Source: Nocardioides furvisabuli
GTDB taxonomy: Bacteria > Actinomycetota > Actinomycetes > Propionibacteriales > Nocardioidaceae
DNA length: 64,000 bases
Reading direction: 5' to 3'
Assembly: GCF_021083185.1 (NCBI RefSeq)
Contig: NZ_JAIGQB010000001.1
Location: 372,001 to 436,000, forward strand
Part shown: positions 51,277 through 59,966 of the stretch, in pieces
Position numbering within the stretch: position 1 is the stretch's first letter
Layout: each line of letters opens with the position of its first letter
Notes under the pieces: model-generated
Databases searched by the model: none
Told to the model about the DNA's origin: nothing
Seen by the model: only the letters and a program-made list of their open reading frames with translations
Made by a program: the position numbers and the translations under genes

Positions 51277-52683
51277 ATGGACCGCGTGCACGCCTTCTCC
51301 GCCGACGACGCCCTGACCGACCTCGACGCCACCGGGCTGGTCGCGGCGCTCCGCGACGGGCTGGTCTCGGTGCCCGAGGTGGTGGAGGCGGCCATCGCCC
51401 GCACGCAGCAGGTCGACGCTGCTCTCGGCGCAGTGGCGTACGCCGCCTACGACCGCGCGCGGGAGGAGGCCCGCCACCCGCGGGGCGGCTTCTTCGCGGG
51501 GGTGCCGACCTTCGTCAAGGACAACGTCGACGTGGCCGGGATGCCCACCCAGCACGGCAGCGACGCGTTCACCGCCGGGCCGCAGCGCACCGACGGCGAC
51601 TTCGCCCGGATGTACCTCGCCACCGGCCTCGTCCCGCTCGGCAAGACCCAGCTCTCGGAGTTCGGCTTCTCCGGCGCCGCCGACCACGTACGCCTCGGGC
51701 CGGTGCGCTCGCCCTGGAACCCCGACCACTACGCCGGCGCGTCGTCCGCGGGCTCGGCCGCCCTGGTCGCTGCCGGCGCAGTGCCCATCGCCCACGCCAA
51801 CGACGGCGGCGGGTCGATCCGCATCCCGGCCGCCGTCAACGGCCTCGTCGGCCTCAAACCGACGCGGGGGCGGCTCGCGCAGGACCGGATGATGCGCGAC
51901 ATGCCCGTGCGCATCGTCTCCGACGGCGTGCTGACCCGCAGCGTGCGCGACACGGCCGCGTTCTACCGCGAGGCCGAGAAGGTCTGGCGCAACCCGCTCT
52001 TGGCGCCGGTCGGTGACGTCACCCGACCGAGCCGGGCCCGGTTGCGGGTCGCGGTGGTGACCCGGGGCATCGGCCGCGACTGCAGCCCGGAGGTCCGCGA
52101 GCTCACCCTGCGCACCGCCGAGCTGCTGCAGTCCCTGGGGCACCACGTCGAGGAGGTCGACAACCCCGTCCCCGACAGCTTCCCCGAGCACTTCGTGCGG
52201 TTCTGGTCGATGCTCGCGCTGGTGATCGCACGGCGGGGCAAGAAGGACTTCGGCCCCACCTTCGACCCGACGCGCCTCGACAACCTCACCCTCGGCCTGG
52301 CCCGCCACGCCGCGCGCAACCTGCACAAGCAGCCGTTCTCGATCGCGGTGCTGCGTGGCTCCCAGCGCCTCGCCGCGCGCCACCGGGCGACGTACGACAT
52401 CACCCTCACGCCGACGCTCGCCACCGAGACGCCGCGCGTCGGGCACCTGCGTCCCGACCAGGACTACGACGAGATCATGGGCCGGCTGATGGACTGGGTC
52501 GCGTTCACGCCGCTGCAGAACGCGACCGGTGAGCCGGCCGTCTCGCTGCCCCTCGCGACCACCTCTGCGGGCCTGCCGCAGGGCATGATGCTGGGCGCCG
52601 GAGCGGGCCGCGAGGCCCGTCTCCTGGGCCTGGCCTACGAGCTCGAGGAGGCCGTCGGATGGCCCCGGATCCAGGCGGGCTGA
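51277..52683 (+). CDS. amidase signature family hydrolase
   Basis: A 468-residue Ser-cisSer-Lys amidase. The catalytic Lys lies in PTFVKDNVD, the cis-Ser and nucleophile in GASSAGSAALVAAG and GGGSIRIPAAVNG. The first motif has Ala where GGSSGG has Gly, still compatible with activity. No GatC/GatB neighbours, so it is a free-standing amidase rather than GatA. Substrate unknown. ATG start, leaderless. Confidence 0.92.
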   Translation: MDRVHAFSADDALTDLDATGLVAALRDGLVSVPEVVEAAIARTQQVDAALGAVAYAAYDRAREEARHPRGGFFAGVPTFVKDNVDVAGMPTQHGSDAFTAGPQRTDGDFARMYLATGLVPLGKTQLSEFGFSGAADHVRLGPVRSPWNPDHYAGASSAGSAALVAAGAVPIAHANDGGGSIRIPAAVNGLVGLKPTRGRLAQDRMMRDMPVRIVSDGVLTRSVRDTAAFYREAEKVWRNPLLAPVGDVTRPSRARLRVAVVTRGIGRDCSPEVRELTLRTAELLQSLGHHVEEVDNPVPDSFPEHFVRFWSMLALVIARRGKKDFGPTFDPTRLDNLTLGLARHAARNLHKQPFSIAVLRGSQRLAARHRATYDITLTPTLATETPRVGHLRPDQDYDEIMGRLMDWVAFTPLQNATGEPAVSLPLATTSAGLPQGMMLGAGAGREARLLGLAYELEEAVGWPRIQAG

Positions 52684-52741
52684 GGCCGTTCGGGAGCCGA
52701 TTTCTCATCGTGACGGCGCATGTGTATCGTTCTCCGTCGTT

Positions 52742-52814
52742 GCCCCTTTAGCTCAGTCGGCAGAGCGTCTCCATGGTAAGGAGAAGGTCTACGGTTCGAT
52801 TCCGTAAAGGGGCT
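52742..52814 (+). tRNA. tRNA-Thr (anticodon GGT)
   Basis: A 73-nt tRNA; acceptor GCCCCTT/AAGGGGC, anticodon GGT at 52775-52777, T arm TACGG-TTCGATT-CCGTA. CCA is not encoded. TATCGT at 52725-52730 is a plausible -10 for the tRNA-Thr, tRNA-Met, rpmG unit. Confidence 0.96.
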
Positions 52815-52850
52815 CTGGGTCGGACCTCCTCCGGGTGGTCGGACCTCCGC

Positions 52851-52927
52851 GGCGGGGTAGCTCAGGTGGTTAGAGCACACGGCTCATAATCGTGGTGTCG
52901 CGGGTTCGAGTCCCGCCCCCGCTACCA
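52851..52927 (+). tRNA. tRNA-Met (anticodon CAT, elongator), CCA encoded
   Basis: Acceptor GGCGGGG pairs with CCCCGCT (first pair G-U) followed by A and an encoded CCA. Anticodon CAT at 52885-52887. It lacks the three G-C pairs of the initiator anticodon stem, so it is the elongator. A tRNA-Ile2 with modified CAT is less likely given the Thr-Met-rpmG order common in actinobacteria. Confidence 0.92.
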
Positions 52928-52979
52928 CCGAATTCTCATCCAGCTCCACTCCGCACCACCCGCAACCCAAGGATCTCCC

Positions 52980-53150
52980 ATGGCCAGCAAGAGCTCTGAC
53001 GTTCGCCCCAAGATCACGCTCGCGTGCACGGAGTGCAAGGAGCGCAACTACATCACCAAGAAGAACCGTCGCAACGATCCCGACCGGATCGAGCTGAAGA
53101 AGTTCTGCCCGCGCTGCCGCGCGCACACCGCGCACCGCGAGACCCGCTGA
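52980..53150 (+). CDS. rpmG: 50S ribosomal protein L33
   Basis: A 56-residue ribosomal protein of the zinc-ribbon (C+) type, with CTEC and CPRC Cys pairs. Sequence from [16 protein letters not shown] onward is highly conserved. AAGGA ribosome binding site 6 nt upstream. Transcribed with the two tRNAs and closed by a strong hairpin. Confidence 0.97.
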   Translation: MASKSSDVRPKITLACTECKERNYITKKNRRNDPDRIELKKFCPRCRAHTAHRETR

Positions 53151-53167
53151 CGCTCTTCGTCACCACC

Positions 53168-53194
53168 GACCCGTCCGAGACTCTCGGGCGGGTC
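53168..53194 (+). terminator. terminator after rpmG
   Basis: GACCCGTCCGAG and CTCGGGCGGGTC form a 12-bp stem (one G-U) with a 3-nt loop. Confidence 0.65.
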
Positions 53195-53205
53195 GCTGTG
53201 TGTTC

Positions 53206-53211
53206 TAGGGT
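53206..53211 (+). promoter_or_regulatory. -10 element, leaderless promoter of the dehydratase-murB operon
   Basis: TAGGGT ends 6 nt before the ATG at 53218. Confidence 0.6.
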
Positions 53212-53217
53212 CGTGCC

Positions 53218-53625
53218 ATGCCCGTCGACCCCTCCCTGGTGGGGCGCGAGTTCCCCGCGCCGGCTCCCCTCACCGTGACCCCCGAGCGCGTGAGCGCCTT
53301 CGCCGCAGCCGTGGGACACCCCGGCGACGCCGGCTCCGCGGTCCCGCCGACCTTCCCGATCGTGCTCGCCTTCGACGCCATGCAGGCCTTCCTCGACGCC
53401 GAGCAGATCGACCTGCACCGCATCGTCCACGGCGAGCAGCGCTTCGCGTACGTCCGCCCGCTGGTCCCGGGCGACGAGCTGACCGCCACGCTGACCGTGA
53501 CCGGGCTGCGCCAGATCGGCGGCGCCGACATCATCGCCACCTCCAGCGAGATCGCCGACGCCACGGGCGCGGTCGTCTGCACCGGCAGGGCGACGCTCGT
53601 CCACTCCGCCGGAGGTGCCGCATGA
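53218..53625 (+). CDS. MaoC-like dehydratase, HadA-type subunit
   Basis: A 135-residue hot-dog-fold protein. VGREFPAPAPLTVTPERV and VHGEQRFAYVRPLVPGDEL are the FAS1-like/HadA landmarks. It lacks the hydratase catalytic Asp-His motif, as expected for the substrate-binding subunit of a HadAB-type heterodimer. In mycobacteria HadAB dehydrates beta-hydroxyacyl-ACP for mycolic acids; in non-mycolate actinobacteria the same gene pair beside rpmG exists but its substrate is uncertain. It overlaps the catalytic-subunit gene by 4 bp. Confidence 0.88.
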   Translation: MPVDPSLVGREFPAPAPLTVTPERVSAFAAAVGHPGDAGSAVPPTFPIVLAFDAMQAFLDAEQIDLHRIVHGEQRFAYVRPLVPGDELTATLTVTGLRQIGGADIIATSSEIADATGAVVCTGRATLVHSAGGAA

Positions 53626-54026
53626 ACCCCGGTGACAGCCTCTCGACGAAGACCTTCACGATCACCCGTGCCGACCTCGTCGCCTACGCGGAGGCCAGCG
53701 GCGACCACAACCCGATCCACCAGGACGAGGACGTGGCGCGCAGCGTCGGTCTGCCCGGCGTCATCGCCCACGGGATGTACACCCTGGCCCTGGTCGGCCG
53801 CGCGGTCGCGGAGTGGACCGACGGTGCGGAGGTCGTGGACCTCGGCGCGAAGTTCACCAGCCCCGTCGTCGTGCCCGCCGAGGGCGGCGCGGACGTCGTC
53901 GTCGCCGGCACCGTGAAGTCGGTCGCCGACGGACTGGTCACCCTCGCCCTCGAGGTCACCTGCGGGGGCCAGAAGGTGCTGGGGATGCCGAAGGCCGTGG
54001 TGCGCGAGGCCACGATCCGTGCCTGA
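53622..54026 (+). CDS. MaoC-like dehydratase, HadB-type catalytic subunit
   Basis: A 134-residue hot-dog-fold (R)-hydratase. The catalytic motif is YAEASGDHNPIHQDEDVARS with the Asp and His dyad, followed by GLPGVIAHGMYTL. Pairs with the preceding HadA-type protein; ATGA overlap. Its stop lies inside the 5' end of murB (8-bp overlap), an arrangement conserved in actinobacteria. Confidence 0.9.
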   Translation: MNPGDSLSTKTFTITRADLVAYAEASGDHNPIHQDEDVARSVGLPGVIAHGMYTLALVGRAVAEWTDGAEVVDLGAKFTSPVVVPAEGGADVVVAGTVKSVADGLVTLALEVTCGGQKVLGMPKAVVREATIRA

Positions 54027-55071
54027 CCTGCGCGACCACACGACGTTGCGCCTCGGCGGTCCCGGCCGCTCGTGGGTGCGCGCGACCACCGAGGCCGAGC
54101 TCGTCACCGCCGTCGCGGACGCCGACGCCTCCGGGACGCCGGTCCTCGTGCTGGCGGGCGGCTCGAACCTCGTCGTCGCCGACGACGGCTTCGACGGCCT
54201 CGTCGTCCAGGTCGCGACGACGGGCGTGCACGCCGAGCCGGACGACGTCGACGCAGGCCCGCAGTGCGGAGGTGTCGAGCTCAGGGTCGCCGCGGGCGAG
54301 GACTGGGACGCGCTCGTGGGCCGGGCCGTCGCGCGCGGCTGGTCCGGCATCGAGGCACTGTCCGGCATCCCGGGAGCGGTCGGCTCGACGCCGATCCAGA
54401 ACGTCGGCGCCTACGGCCAGGACGTCTCCCAGACCATCTCCCGGGTCCGCACCTGGGACCGCGTCGATCGCACCCAGCGCACCTTCGCCGCGTCCGACTG
54501 CGCCTTCGGCTACCGCCACAGCCGCTTCAAGGCCGACCCGGGCCGCTATCTCGTCCTGGAGGTGACCTTCCAGCTGCGCACCGGCGCGCTGGCCGCCCCC
54601 GTGAGGTACGCCGAGCTCGCGCGCCGCCTCGGTGTCGAGGTCGGCGAGCGCGCCCCGCTGGCCGACGTACGTGCCGCCGTGCTGGCCCTGCGGTCCGGCA
54701 AGGGGATGGTGCTCGACGATGCCGACCACGACACGTGGAGCGCCGGGTCGTTCTTCACCAATCCGTTCCTCACCCACGAGCAGGCCGCCGCGCTGCCGGA
54801 TGCCGCGCCCCGCTGGGAGCAGCCCGACGGCACGGCGAAGTCGAGCGCGGCGTGGCTCATCGAGCACGCCGGCTTCGGCAAGGGCTACGTCAGCGAGGCC
54901 GCGGGGGAGCGGGTGGCGCTGTCCACCAAGCACACCCTCGCCCTCACCAACCGCGGTGGCGCCACCACCGAGGAGCTGCTCACGCTGGCCCGCGAGGTGC
55001 GCGACGGCGTCGAGGCCCGCTTCGGCGTCCGCCTGGTCAACGAGCCGGTCACCGTCGGCTGCGCCCTCTGA
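54019..55071 (+). CDS. murB: UDP-N-acetylmuramate dehydrogenase
   Basis: A 350-residue FAD enzyme that reduces UDP-GlcNAc-enolpyruvate to UDP-MurNAc for peptidoglycan. TTLRLGGPGRSW begins the FAD domain, with LAGGSNLVVAD; SGIPGAVGSTPIQNVGAYGQ holds the active-site loop; YRHSRFK and the terminal NEPVTVG carry catalytic residues (the Glu and the neighbouring proton donor Ser in SAGSFFTNP). A slightly longer type-I enzyme. GTG start. Confidence 0.95.
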   Translation: MPDLRDHTTLRLGGPGRSWVRATTEAELVTAVADADASGTPVLVLAGGSNLVVADDGFDGLVVQVATTGVHAEPDDVDAGPQCGGVELRVAAGEDWDALVGRAVARGWSGIEALSGIPGAVGSTPIQNVGAYGQDVSQTISRVRTWDRVDRTQRTFAASDCAFGYRHSRFKADPGRYLVLEVTFQLRTGALAAPVRYAELARRLGVEVGERAPLADVRAAVLALRSGKGMVLDDADHDTWSAGSFFTNPFLTHEQAAALPDAAPRWEQPDGTAKSSAAWLIEHAGFGKGYVSEAAGERVALSTKHTLALTNRGGATTEELLTLAREVRDGVEARFGVRLVNEPVTVGCAL

Positions 55072-55078
55072 CGCGGGA

Positions 55079-56110
55079 TCAGGCGAGCCAGGCCGCGATG
55101 TCGCGGCGAGCGGCTTCGAGCACGTCGGACGGCGCCCGGGAGGCCGCGAAGGACATCTCGGCGAGGCGGGCCAGCGTGGCGTCGTCGAGGTCGTGGGCGG
55201 CGCGCATCGTGGCGTACTGCCCGGCCAGGCGCGAGCCGAAGAGCAGCGGGTCGTCGGCGCCGAGCGCGACCGTCGCGCCGGCCGCGAGGAGCTGGGGGAG
55301 CGGCACCGACGTGAGGTCGGAGTAGACACCGAGCGAGACGTTGGAGACCGGGCACACCTCGAGCGCGACGCCGGCCTCGACGATCCGGTCGAGCAGGGCG
55401 GGGTCCTCCGCGCTGCGTACGCCGTGCCCGAGCCGTTGCGCCCCGAGCCGCTCGAGGCAGGTACGGACGTGGTCGGGGCCGCGCAGCTCGCCGCCGTGCG
55501 GCACCAGCACCAGCCCGGCGCGCTCGGCGATCCGGAAGGCGCCCTCGAAGTCCTCGGTGCGCCCGCGCCGCTCGTCGTTGGACAGCCCGAAGCCGACCAC
55601 CCCGCGACCGGCGTACTGCGCCGCCAGTCGTGCCAGCGTGCGGGCGTCGAGCGGGTGGCGCGTGCGGTTGGCGGCGATCACCACCGCGATGCCCAGACCG
55701 GTGCGCCCCGAGGCGTCCCGGACGCAGTCGAGCACCAGGTCGGTGAAGGCGGTGATGCCGCCGAAGCGTGCGGCATAGCCGCTGGGGTCCACCTGGATCT
55801 CCAGCCAGCGCCCGCCGTCGCGCACGTCGTCCTCGGCCGCCTCGAGCACCAGGCGGCGTACGTCGTCGGGCGTGCGCAGCACCGAGCGCGCCACGTCGTA
55901 GAGGCGCTGGAAGCGGAACCAGCCCTTCTCGTCGGCGGCGCTGAGGAGCGGCGGCCAGTCCTCCACCAGGGAGTCGGGCAGCACGATGCCGTCCCGCTCG
56001 GCGAGCTCGAGCAGCGTGCCGTGGCGCATCGAGCCGGTGAAGTGCAGGTGCAGGTGCGCCTTGGGAAGTCGTGACACCTCGCGCGGCTGCTGCGCCCCCT
56101 GGTCCGCCAT
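55079..56110 (-). CDS. add: adenosine deaminase family protein
   Basis: A 343-residue zinc TIM-barrel deaminase converting adenosine (or adenine-type purines) to the inosine form. Zinc ligands and catalytic residues are in KAHLHLHFTGS, VPHGGELRG, CPVSNVSLGVY and LGADDPLLFG. The last motif has Gly-Ala where NTDDP or STDDP is commoner, so substrate preference may differ from classical adenosine deaminase. ATG start at 56110; the upstream open frame is non-conserved. Convergent with murB. Confidence 0.9.
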   Translation of the reverse strand: MADQGAQQPREVSRLPKAHLHLHFTGSMRHGTLLELAERDGIVLPDSLVEDWPPLLSAADEKGWFRFQRLYDVARSVLRTPDDVRRLVLEAAEDDVRDGGRWLEIQVDPSGYAARFGGITAFTDLVLDCVRDASGRTGLGIAVVIAANRTRHPLDARTLARLAAQYAGRGVVGFGLSNDERRGRTEDFEGAFRIAERAGLVLVPHGGELRGPDHVRTCLERLGAQRLGHGVRSAEDPALLDRIVEAGVALEVCPVSNVSLGVYSDLTSVPLPQLLAAGATVALGADDPLLFGSRLAGQYATMRAAHDLDDATLARLAEMSFAASRAPSDVLEAARRDIAAWLA

Positions 56111-56117
56111 GGGTCGA

Positions 56118-56123
56118 ATCGTA
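56118..56123 (-). promoter_or_regulatory. -10 element, leaderless promoter of the deaminase gene
   Basis: TACGAT on the minus strand ends 7 nt before the ATG at 56110. Confidence 0.55.
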
Positions 56124-56236
56124 GGCGGGCGACCCCGCCGGTTCGACGCAGGCTGGACCCGCCCCGTATGCTTCCCGATTGGTGGTTTCACCACATGCTG
56201 CGGCATGCCCCGTCAAGGCGGGGACGGGACCACCGG

Positions 56237-56309
56237 AGGGCACTAGCTCAACTGGCAGAGCATCGGTCTCCAAAACCGAAGGTTGGGGGTTCAAGTCCCT
56301 CGTGCCCTG
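56237..56309 (+). tRNA. tRNA-Trp (anticodon CCA)
   Basis: A 73-nt tRNA; acceptor AGGGCAC/GTGCCCT, anticodon CCA at 56270-56272, T arm GGGGG-TTCAAGT-CCCTC. It sits just upstream of secE, the common actinobacterial arrangement. TATGCT at 56167-56172 may be its -10. Confidence 0.96.
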
Positions 56310-56350
56310 CGAGGAAACACTGCACAGCAACAACGATGAAGGTGGGAAAC

Positions 56351-56605
56351 GTGGCCGACGGCAACGCGGTTCAGGACCGGCGCGACTCGCGCGGCGACGA
56401 CCGTGGGCGCACCAGCCCCGTCACGTTCCTGCGCCAGGTGGTGGCCGAGCTCCGCAAGGTGGTGTGGCCCACCCAGCAGCAGCTGATCACCTACTTCTTC
56501 GTGGTGCTGGTCTTCGTCATCGTCGTGATGGCCATCGTGACGGTCCTCGACCTGGCCTTCGGAAGGCTGGCCTTCGAGGTCTTCACCGGTGGCGGCGCCC
56601 AGTGA
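56351..56605 (+). CDS. secE: preprotein translocase subunit SecE
   Basis: An 84-residue single-helix SecYEG subunit. ELRKVVWPTQQQLITYF is the conserved amphipathic region before one transmembrane helix (FVVLVFVIVVMAIVTVL). The GTG at 56351 has AAGGTGG 5 nt upstream; an in-frame ATG at 56336 would read through this site, so the GTG is preferred. The N-terminal 28 residues are polar. Confidence 0.94.
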   Translation: MADGNAVQDRRDSRGDDRGRTSPVTFLRQVVAELRKVVWPTQQQLITYFFVVLVFVIVVMAIVTVLDLAFGRLAFEVFTGGGAQ

Positions 56606-56714
56606 CCTGCTGACCAGCGCGCGTCCCGCAGCGGTTCCGCCGCACTGATCCCGCCGGACGAGCCCGGCCCCGGTCCCGCACCGGACCCCCAGCAACGACG
56701 TACGGAGTGAAGAC

Positions 56715-57545
56715 GTGTCTGAGAACAATGACGTGGACCAGGTCGACGACCAGGTCGAGTCGCTCGACGAGGCGACCGCGGAGGGCGCCGTCGACGACGC
56801 CGTCGAGGTCGAGGACGTGACCGACGAGGCGCCCGCCGAGGGCGACTCCGAGGACGACTCCGACGACGAGGCCTCCGACGACGAGGCCTCCGACGAGGAC
56901 GAGTCCGGCTCCGAGCCCGACGAGAACGACCCGCTCGAGGCGTTCCGCCGTGAGCTGTGGGCCAAGCCCGGCGACTGGTTCGTCGTGCACACCTACTCCG
57001 GCATGGAGAAGCGGGTCAAGCACAACCTCGAGAACCGCATCATCTCCCTCAACATGGAGGACTACATCCACGAGATCGTGGTCCCCACCGAAGAGGTCGC
57101 GGAGATCAAGAACGGCCAGCGCAAGATGGTCACCCGCACCGTGCTCCCCGGCTACGTCCTGGTCCGCATGGACCTCACCGACGAGTCCTGGTCGGCCGTG
57201 CGCCACACGCCGTCGGTCACCGGCTTCGTGGGCCACAGCCACCAGCCGGTCCCGCTCAGCATGAGCGAGGTGGAGGACATGCTGGCCCCCGCCGTCGTGG
57301 CCGTCGCCGAGGCCGAGGCAGCCGCCTCCGGCGAGAAGGGCGCCTCCACCACCCCGCGCAAGCCGGTCGAGGTGGCCGATTTCGACGTGTCCGACTCGGT
57401 CATGGTGGTCGACGGCCCGTTCGCCACGCTCCACGCGACGATCACCGAGATCAACGCCGAGTCCCAGCGCGTCAAGGCCCTCGTCGAGATCTTCGGCCGC
57501 GAGACCCCGGTCGAGCTCAGCTTCTCGCAGATCCAGAAGGTCTGA
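56715..57545 (+). CDS. nusG: transcription termination/antitermination factor NusG
   Basis: A 276-residue NusG with an unusually long N-terminal acidic extension (about residues 1-78, dominated by Asp, Glu and Ser with repeats of [10 protein letters not shown]). The NGN domain starts at [19 protein letters not shown] (near 85) and the KOW domain at [21 protein letters not shown], cut here to [14 protein letters not shown] 30-residue Ala/Glu linker separates them. Acidic extensions are typical of actinobacterial NusG. GTG start with GGAGTGA upstream. Confidence 0.95.
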   Translation: MSENNDVDQVDDQVESLDEATAEGAVDDAVEVEDVTDEAPAEGDSEDDSDDEASDDEASDEDESGSEPDENDPLEAFRRELWAKPGDWFVVHTYSGMEKRVKHNLENRIISLNMEDYIHEIVVPTEEVAEIKNGQRKMVTRTVLPGYVLVRMDLTDESWSAVRHTPSVTGFVGHSHQPVPLSMSEVEDMLAPAVVAVAEAEAAASGEKGASTTPRKPVEVADFDVSDSVMVVDGPFATLHATITEINAESQRVKALVEIFGRETPVELSFSQIQKV

Positions 57546-57609
57546 CGCCAGAGTCCGACGATTTGGCGTCCGCCCGCTCTGCGGGCTGACAATGAAGTAG
57601 CGACAACCC

Positions 57610-57643
57610 GTGGCAGGGGGCGAAGTGCCCTCGTCATGACCAC
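57610..57643 (+). promoter_or_regulatory. candidate L1-binding mRNA hairpin upstream of rplK
   Basis: GTGG at 57610 and CCAC at 57640 close a hairpin with an inner GGGC/GCCC stem and an asymmetric internal loop. It lies 20 nt before the rplK start, where ribosomal protein L1 usually binds to repress rplKA translation. The match to the L1 rRNA site is by shape only. Confidence 0.45.
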
Positions 57644-57662
57644 ATGAGAGAAAGAGAAGGCT

Positions 57663-58091
57663 ATGCCTCCCAAGAAGAAGATCGCCGCACTCGTCAAGGT
57701 GCAGCTGCAGGCCGGTTCGGCCACCCCGGCCCCGCCGGTCGGTACGGCGCTCGGCCCGCACGGCGTCAACATCATGGACTTCTGCAAGGCCTACAACGCC
57801 CAGACCGAGTCCATGCGCGGCAACGTGATCCCCGTCGAGATCACCATCTACGAGGACCGCTCGTTCGAGTTCATCACCAAGACCCCTCCGGCCGCCGAGC
57901 TCATCAAGAAGGCCGCCGGTCTCTCCAAGGGCTCCGGTGTCCCGCACAAGGAGAAGGTCGGCAAGCTGACCAAGGACCAGGTCCGCGAGATCGCGACCAC
58001 CAAGCTGCCCGACCTCAACGCCAACGACATCGACGCCGCCATGAAGATCGTCGAGGGCACCGCCCGCTCGATGGGCATCACGACCGACTGA
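57663..58091 (+). CDS. rplK: 50S ribosomal protein L11
   Basis: A 142-residue ribosomal protein of the GTPase-associated centre. [17 protein letters not shown] at the start and [15 protein letters not shown] are conserved. ATG with AGAAGG upstream. Confidence 0.98.
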   Translation: MPPKKKIAALVKVQLQAGSATPAPPVGTALGPHGVNIMDFCKAYNAQTESMRGNVIPVEITIYEDRSFEFITKTPPAAELIKKAAGLSKGSGVPHKEKVGKLTKDQVREIATTKLPDLNANDIDAAMKIVEGTARSMGITTD

Positions 58092-58153
58092 TCCGTGGGA
58101 GAGCCGCGCTGGCTCGCTGACCACATCCTTCGCACCACAGAAACGAGAAGACA

Positions 58154-58876
58154 ATGCAGCGCAGCAAGACCTACCGCGCAGCGGCTGAGGCGTTCGACAA
58201 GGACGAGCTCTACGCCCCGCTGGCAGCCATCAAGATCGCCAAGTCCGGCTCCAAGAAGAAGTTCGACGAGACCCTCGACGTCGTCATGCGCCTGGGTGTC
58301 GACCCGCGCAAGGCCGACCAGATGGTCCGCGGCACCGTCAACCTCCCCCACGGCACGGGCAAGACCGCCCGCGTGCTGGTCTTCGCCAACGCGGACAAGG
58401 CCGACGCCGCCCGTGAGGCCGGCGCCGAGTTCGTCGGTGGCGACGAGCTCATCGAGAAGGTCGCCGGCGGCTGGCTCGACTTCGACGCCGTCGTCGCCAC
58501 GCCCGACATGATGGGCAAGGTCGGGCGCCTCGGTCGCGTCCTCGGCCCCCGCTCCCTCATGCCGAACCCGAAGACGGGCACGGTGACCCCCGACGTCGCC
58601 AAGGCCGTCACGGACATCAAGGGCGGCAAGATCGAGTTCCGCGTCGACCGCCACGCCAACCTGCACTTCATCATCGGCAAGGCGTCCTTCGCCGAGGCCC
58701 AGCTCGCGGAGAACTACGCCGCTGCCCTCGAGGAGGTGCTGCGGCTCAAGCCGGCCAGCTCCAAGGGTCGCTACATCAAGAAGATCACCGTCTCCACGAC
58801 GATGGGCCCCGGCATCCAGGTCGACCCCAACCGCATCAAGAACGTCGCGTCCGAGGACGAGGCCGACCAGGCCTGA
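58154..58876 (+). CDS. rplA: 50S ribosomal protein L1
   Basis: A 240-residue protein of the ribosomal L1 stalk; also the probable autoregulator of rpl[17 protein letters not shown] and [19 protein letters not shown] are signature stretches. ATG with GAGAAG upstream. A strong terminator follows. Confidence 0.98.
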   Translation: MQRSKTYRAAAEAFDKDELYAPLAAIKIAKSGSKKKFDETLDVVMRLGVDPRKADQMVRGTVNLPHGTGKTARVLVFANADKADAAREAGAEFVGGDELIEKVAGGWLDFDAVVATPDMMGKVGRLGRVLGPRSLMPNPKTGTVTPDVAKAVTDIKGGKIEFRVDRHANLHFIIGKASFAEAQLAENYAAALEEVLRLKPASSKGRYIKKITVSTTMGPGIQVDPNRIKNVASEDEADQA

Positions 58877-58913
58877 CCCTCACCGGACCCTCATGGGTCC
58901 GTGACCGTCGTGT

Positions 58914-58947
58914 CGGCCCGGTCGCCCCTCGCGGGGCGGCCGGGCCG
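58914..58947 (+). terminator. terminator after rplA
   Basis: CGGCCCGGTCGCCCC and GGGGCGGCCGGGCCG form a 15-bp stem (one mismatch) around TCGC. A smaller hairpin, GGACCC-TCAT-GGGTCC, precedes it at 58885-58900. Confidence 0.75.
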
Positions 58948-59064
58948 ATCTGCATGTCCGGGCCGACCTGCCCGACGGCGGTGGCGTTTCGGTGTGGAAG
59001 CATCGGGTAGGAAGTGACCAAGCGCCCTGCTTGCCGCTCGTCCTCGTCCGTGTCAGGAGACACC

Positions 59065-59934
59065 ATGCGCCTCTCGCCCGTTGCCCGCCGCCTCGGCTCC
59101 GCCGCCCTGGTGCTGACGATCGGCGTGGGAACGACCGCCTGCAGCGGCGACGACTCCGGTTCGGGATCCTCGAGCTCTGCCACCGACGAGTCGGGCGCGA
59201 CCAGCGCCGACGAGCCCGGCGAGGAGTCCGTCGCCGACGACGAGTCCGGCGACGGCACCGAGGCCCCCGGCGAGCTGTCGGCCGCGGACTTCTATCCCGC
59301 CGTGATGGAGGCGATGCGTGAGGCGGAGACCTTCACCTTCGAGACGGTCACCGACGCCGCCGGACAGGGCCAGACCATGACCGGCGAGGCGCGCTTCGGC
59401 GACGACGGCATCGAGATGAGGGCCTCGAGCACTGGTGCGCAGCAGATGGAGCTGATCCTGCTCGGCCAGGCGATGTACATGAAGTCACCCGAGCTCGGCA
59501 CCGGTGACACCTGGGTCAAGATCGACCTGAGCGATCCGAACTCGCTGTTCGGCATGATCGGCAAGGCGACCGACCCCGAGGTGATGTTCAAGGCCCTCGA
59601 GGAGCCCAAGAAGCTCGAGCTGGTCGGGGCCGAGGACGTCGACGGCGTGGCCACCAACCACTACCGGATCACCCTGGACCCGACGAAGTACCTCGCGGCC
59701 ATGGACTTCCCGGCCGCGATGGCGGACATGCTGCCCAAGGAGCTGGTGAGCGAGATGTGGGTCGACGCCGACGACCTCCCGCGCAAGTTCGCCCAGACCG
59801 TCGAGGTCCCCGCCGTCGGCGGAGGCCAGTCCACGACCTCGAGCACCGAGGGCACCTACTCCGACTTCGGCACCGACGTGGAGATCGAGGCCCCGCCGGC
59901 CAGCGAGGTCACCGAGGACTTCCCCGGCGCCTGA
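59065..59934 (+). CDS. LppX/LprG-like lipoprotein
   Basis: A 289-residue exported lipoprotein. The signal peptide ends in the lipobox GTTAC (Cys at about residue 26), followed by a Ser/Asp/Glu-rich linker of about 45 residues. The folded part (about 75-285) resembles the LppX_LprAFG family, a half-barrel that carries lipids in mycobacteria: TFTFETVTDAAGQG, MYMKSPELGTGDTWVKI and NHYRITLDPTKYL are typical strands. Ribosome binding site AGGAGA 6 nt before the ATG. It lies between rplA and rplJ, as in several actinobacteria, and not far from the mce-like locus that may share its lipid role. Confidence 0.85.
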   Translation: MRLSPVARRLGSAALVLTIGVGTTACSGDDSGSGSSSSATDESGATSADEPGEESVADDESGDGTEAPGELSAADFYPAVMEAMREAETFTFETVTDAAGQGQTMTGEARFGDDGIEMRASSTGAQQMELILLGQAMYMKSPELGTGDTWVKIDLSDPNSLFGMIGKATDPEVMFKALEEPKKLELVGAEDVDGVATNHYRITLDPTKYLAAMDFPAAMADMLPKELVSEMWVDADDLPRKFAQTVEVPAVGGGQSTTSSTEGTYSDFGTDVEIEAPPASEVTEDFPGA

Positions 59935-59966
59935 CCCGCTCCGCGGGCCGCGAGCCTCACTCGCGG
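59935..59966. terminator. paired short hairpins between convergent genes
   Basis: CCCGC-TCC-GCGGG and then CCGCG-N9-CGCGG, overlapping the 3' end of the DnaB-like gene. Possible bidirectional terminator. Confidence 0.4.

Noticed and set aside
51277..52683. Amidase as GatA of the transamidosome
   Set aside because: No gatC or gatB neighbour, and the GASSAGS motif with atypical C-terminal half fits a free amidase.
56711..56940. NusG N-terminal acidic repeat as misassigned start
   Set aside because: GTG at 56715 has a good ribosome binding site, and long acidic extensions are normal for actinobacterial NusG.
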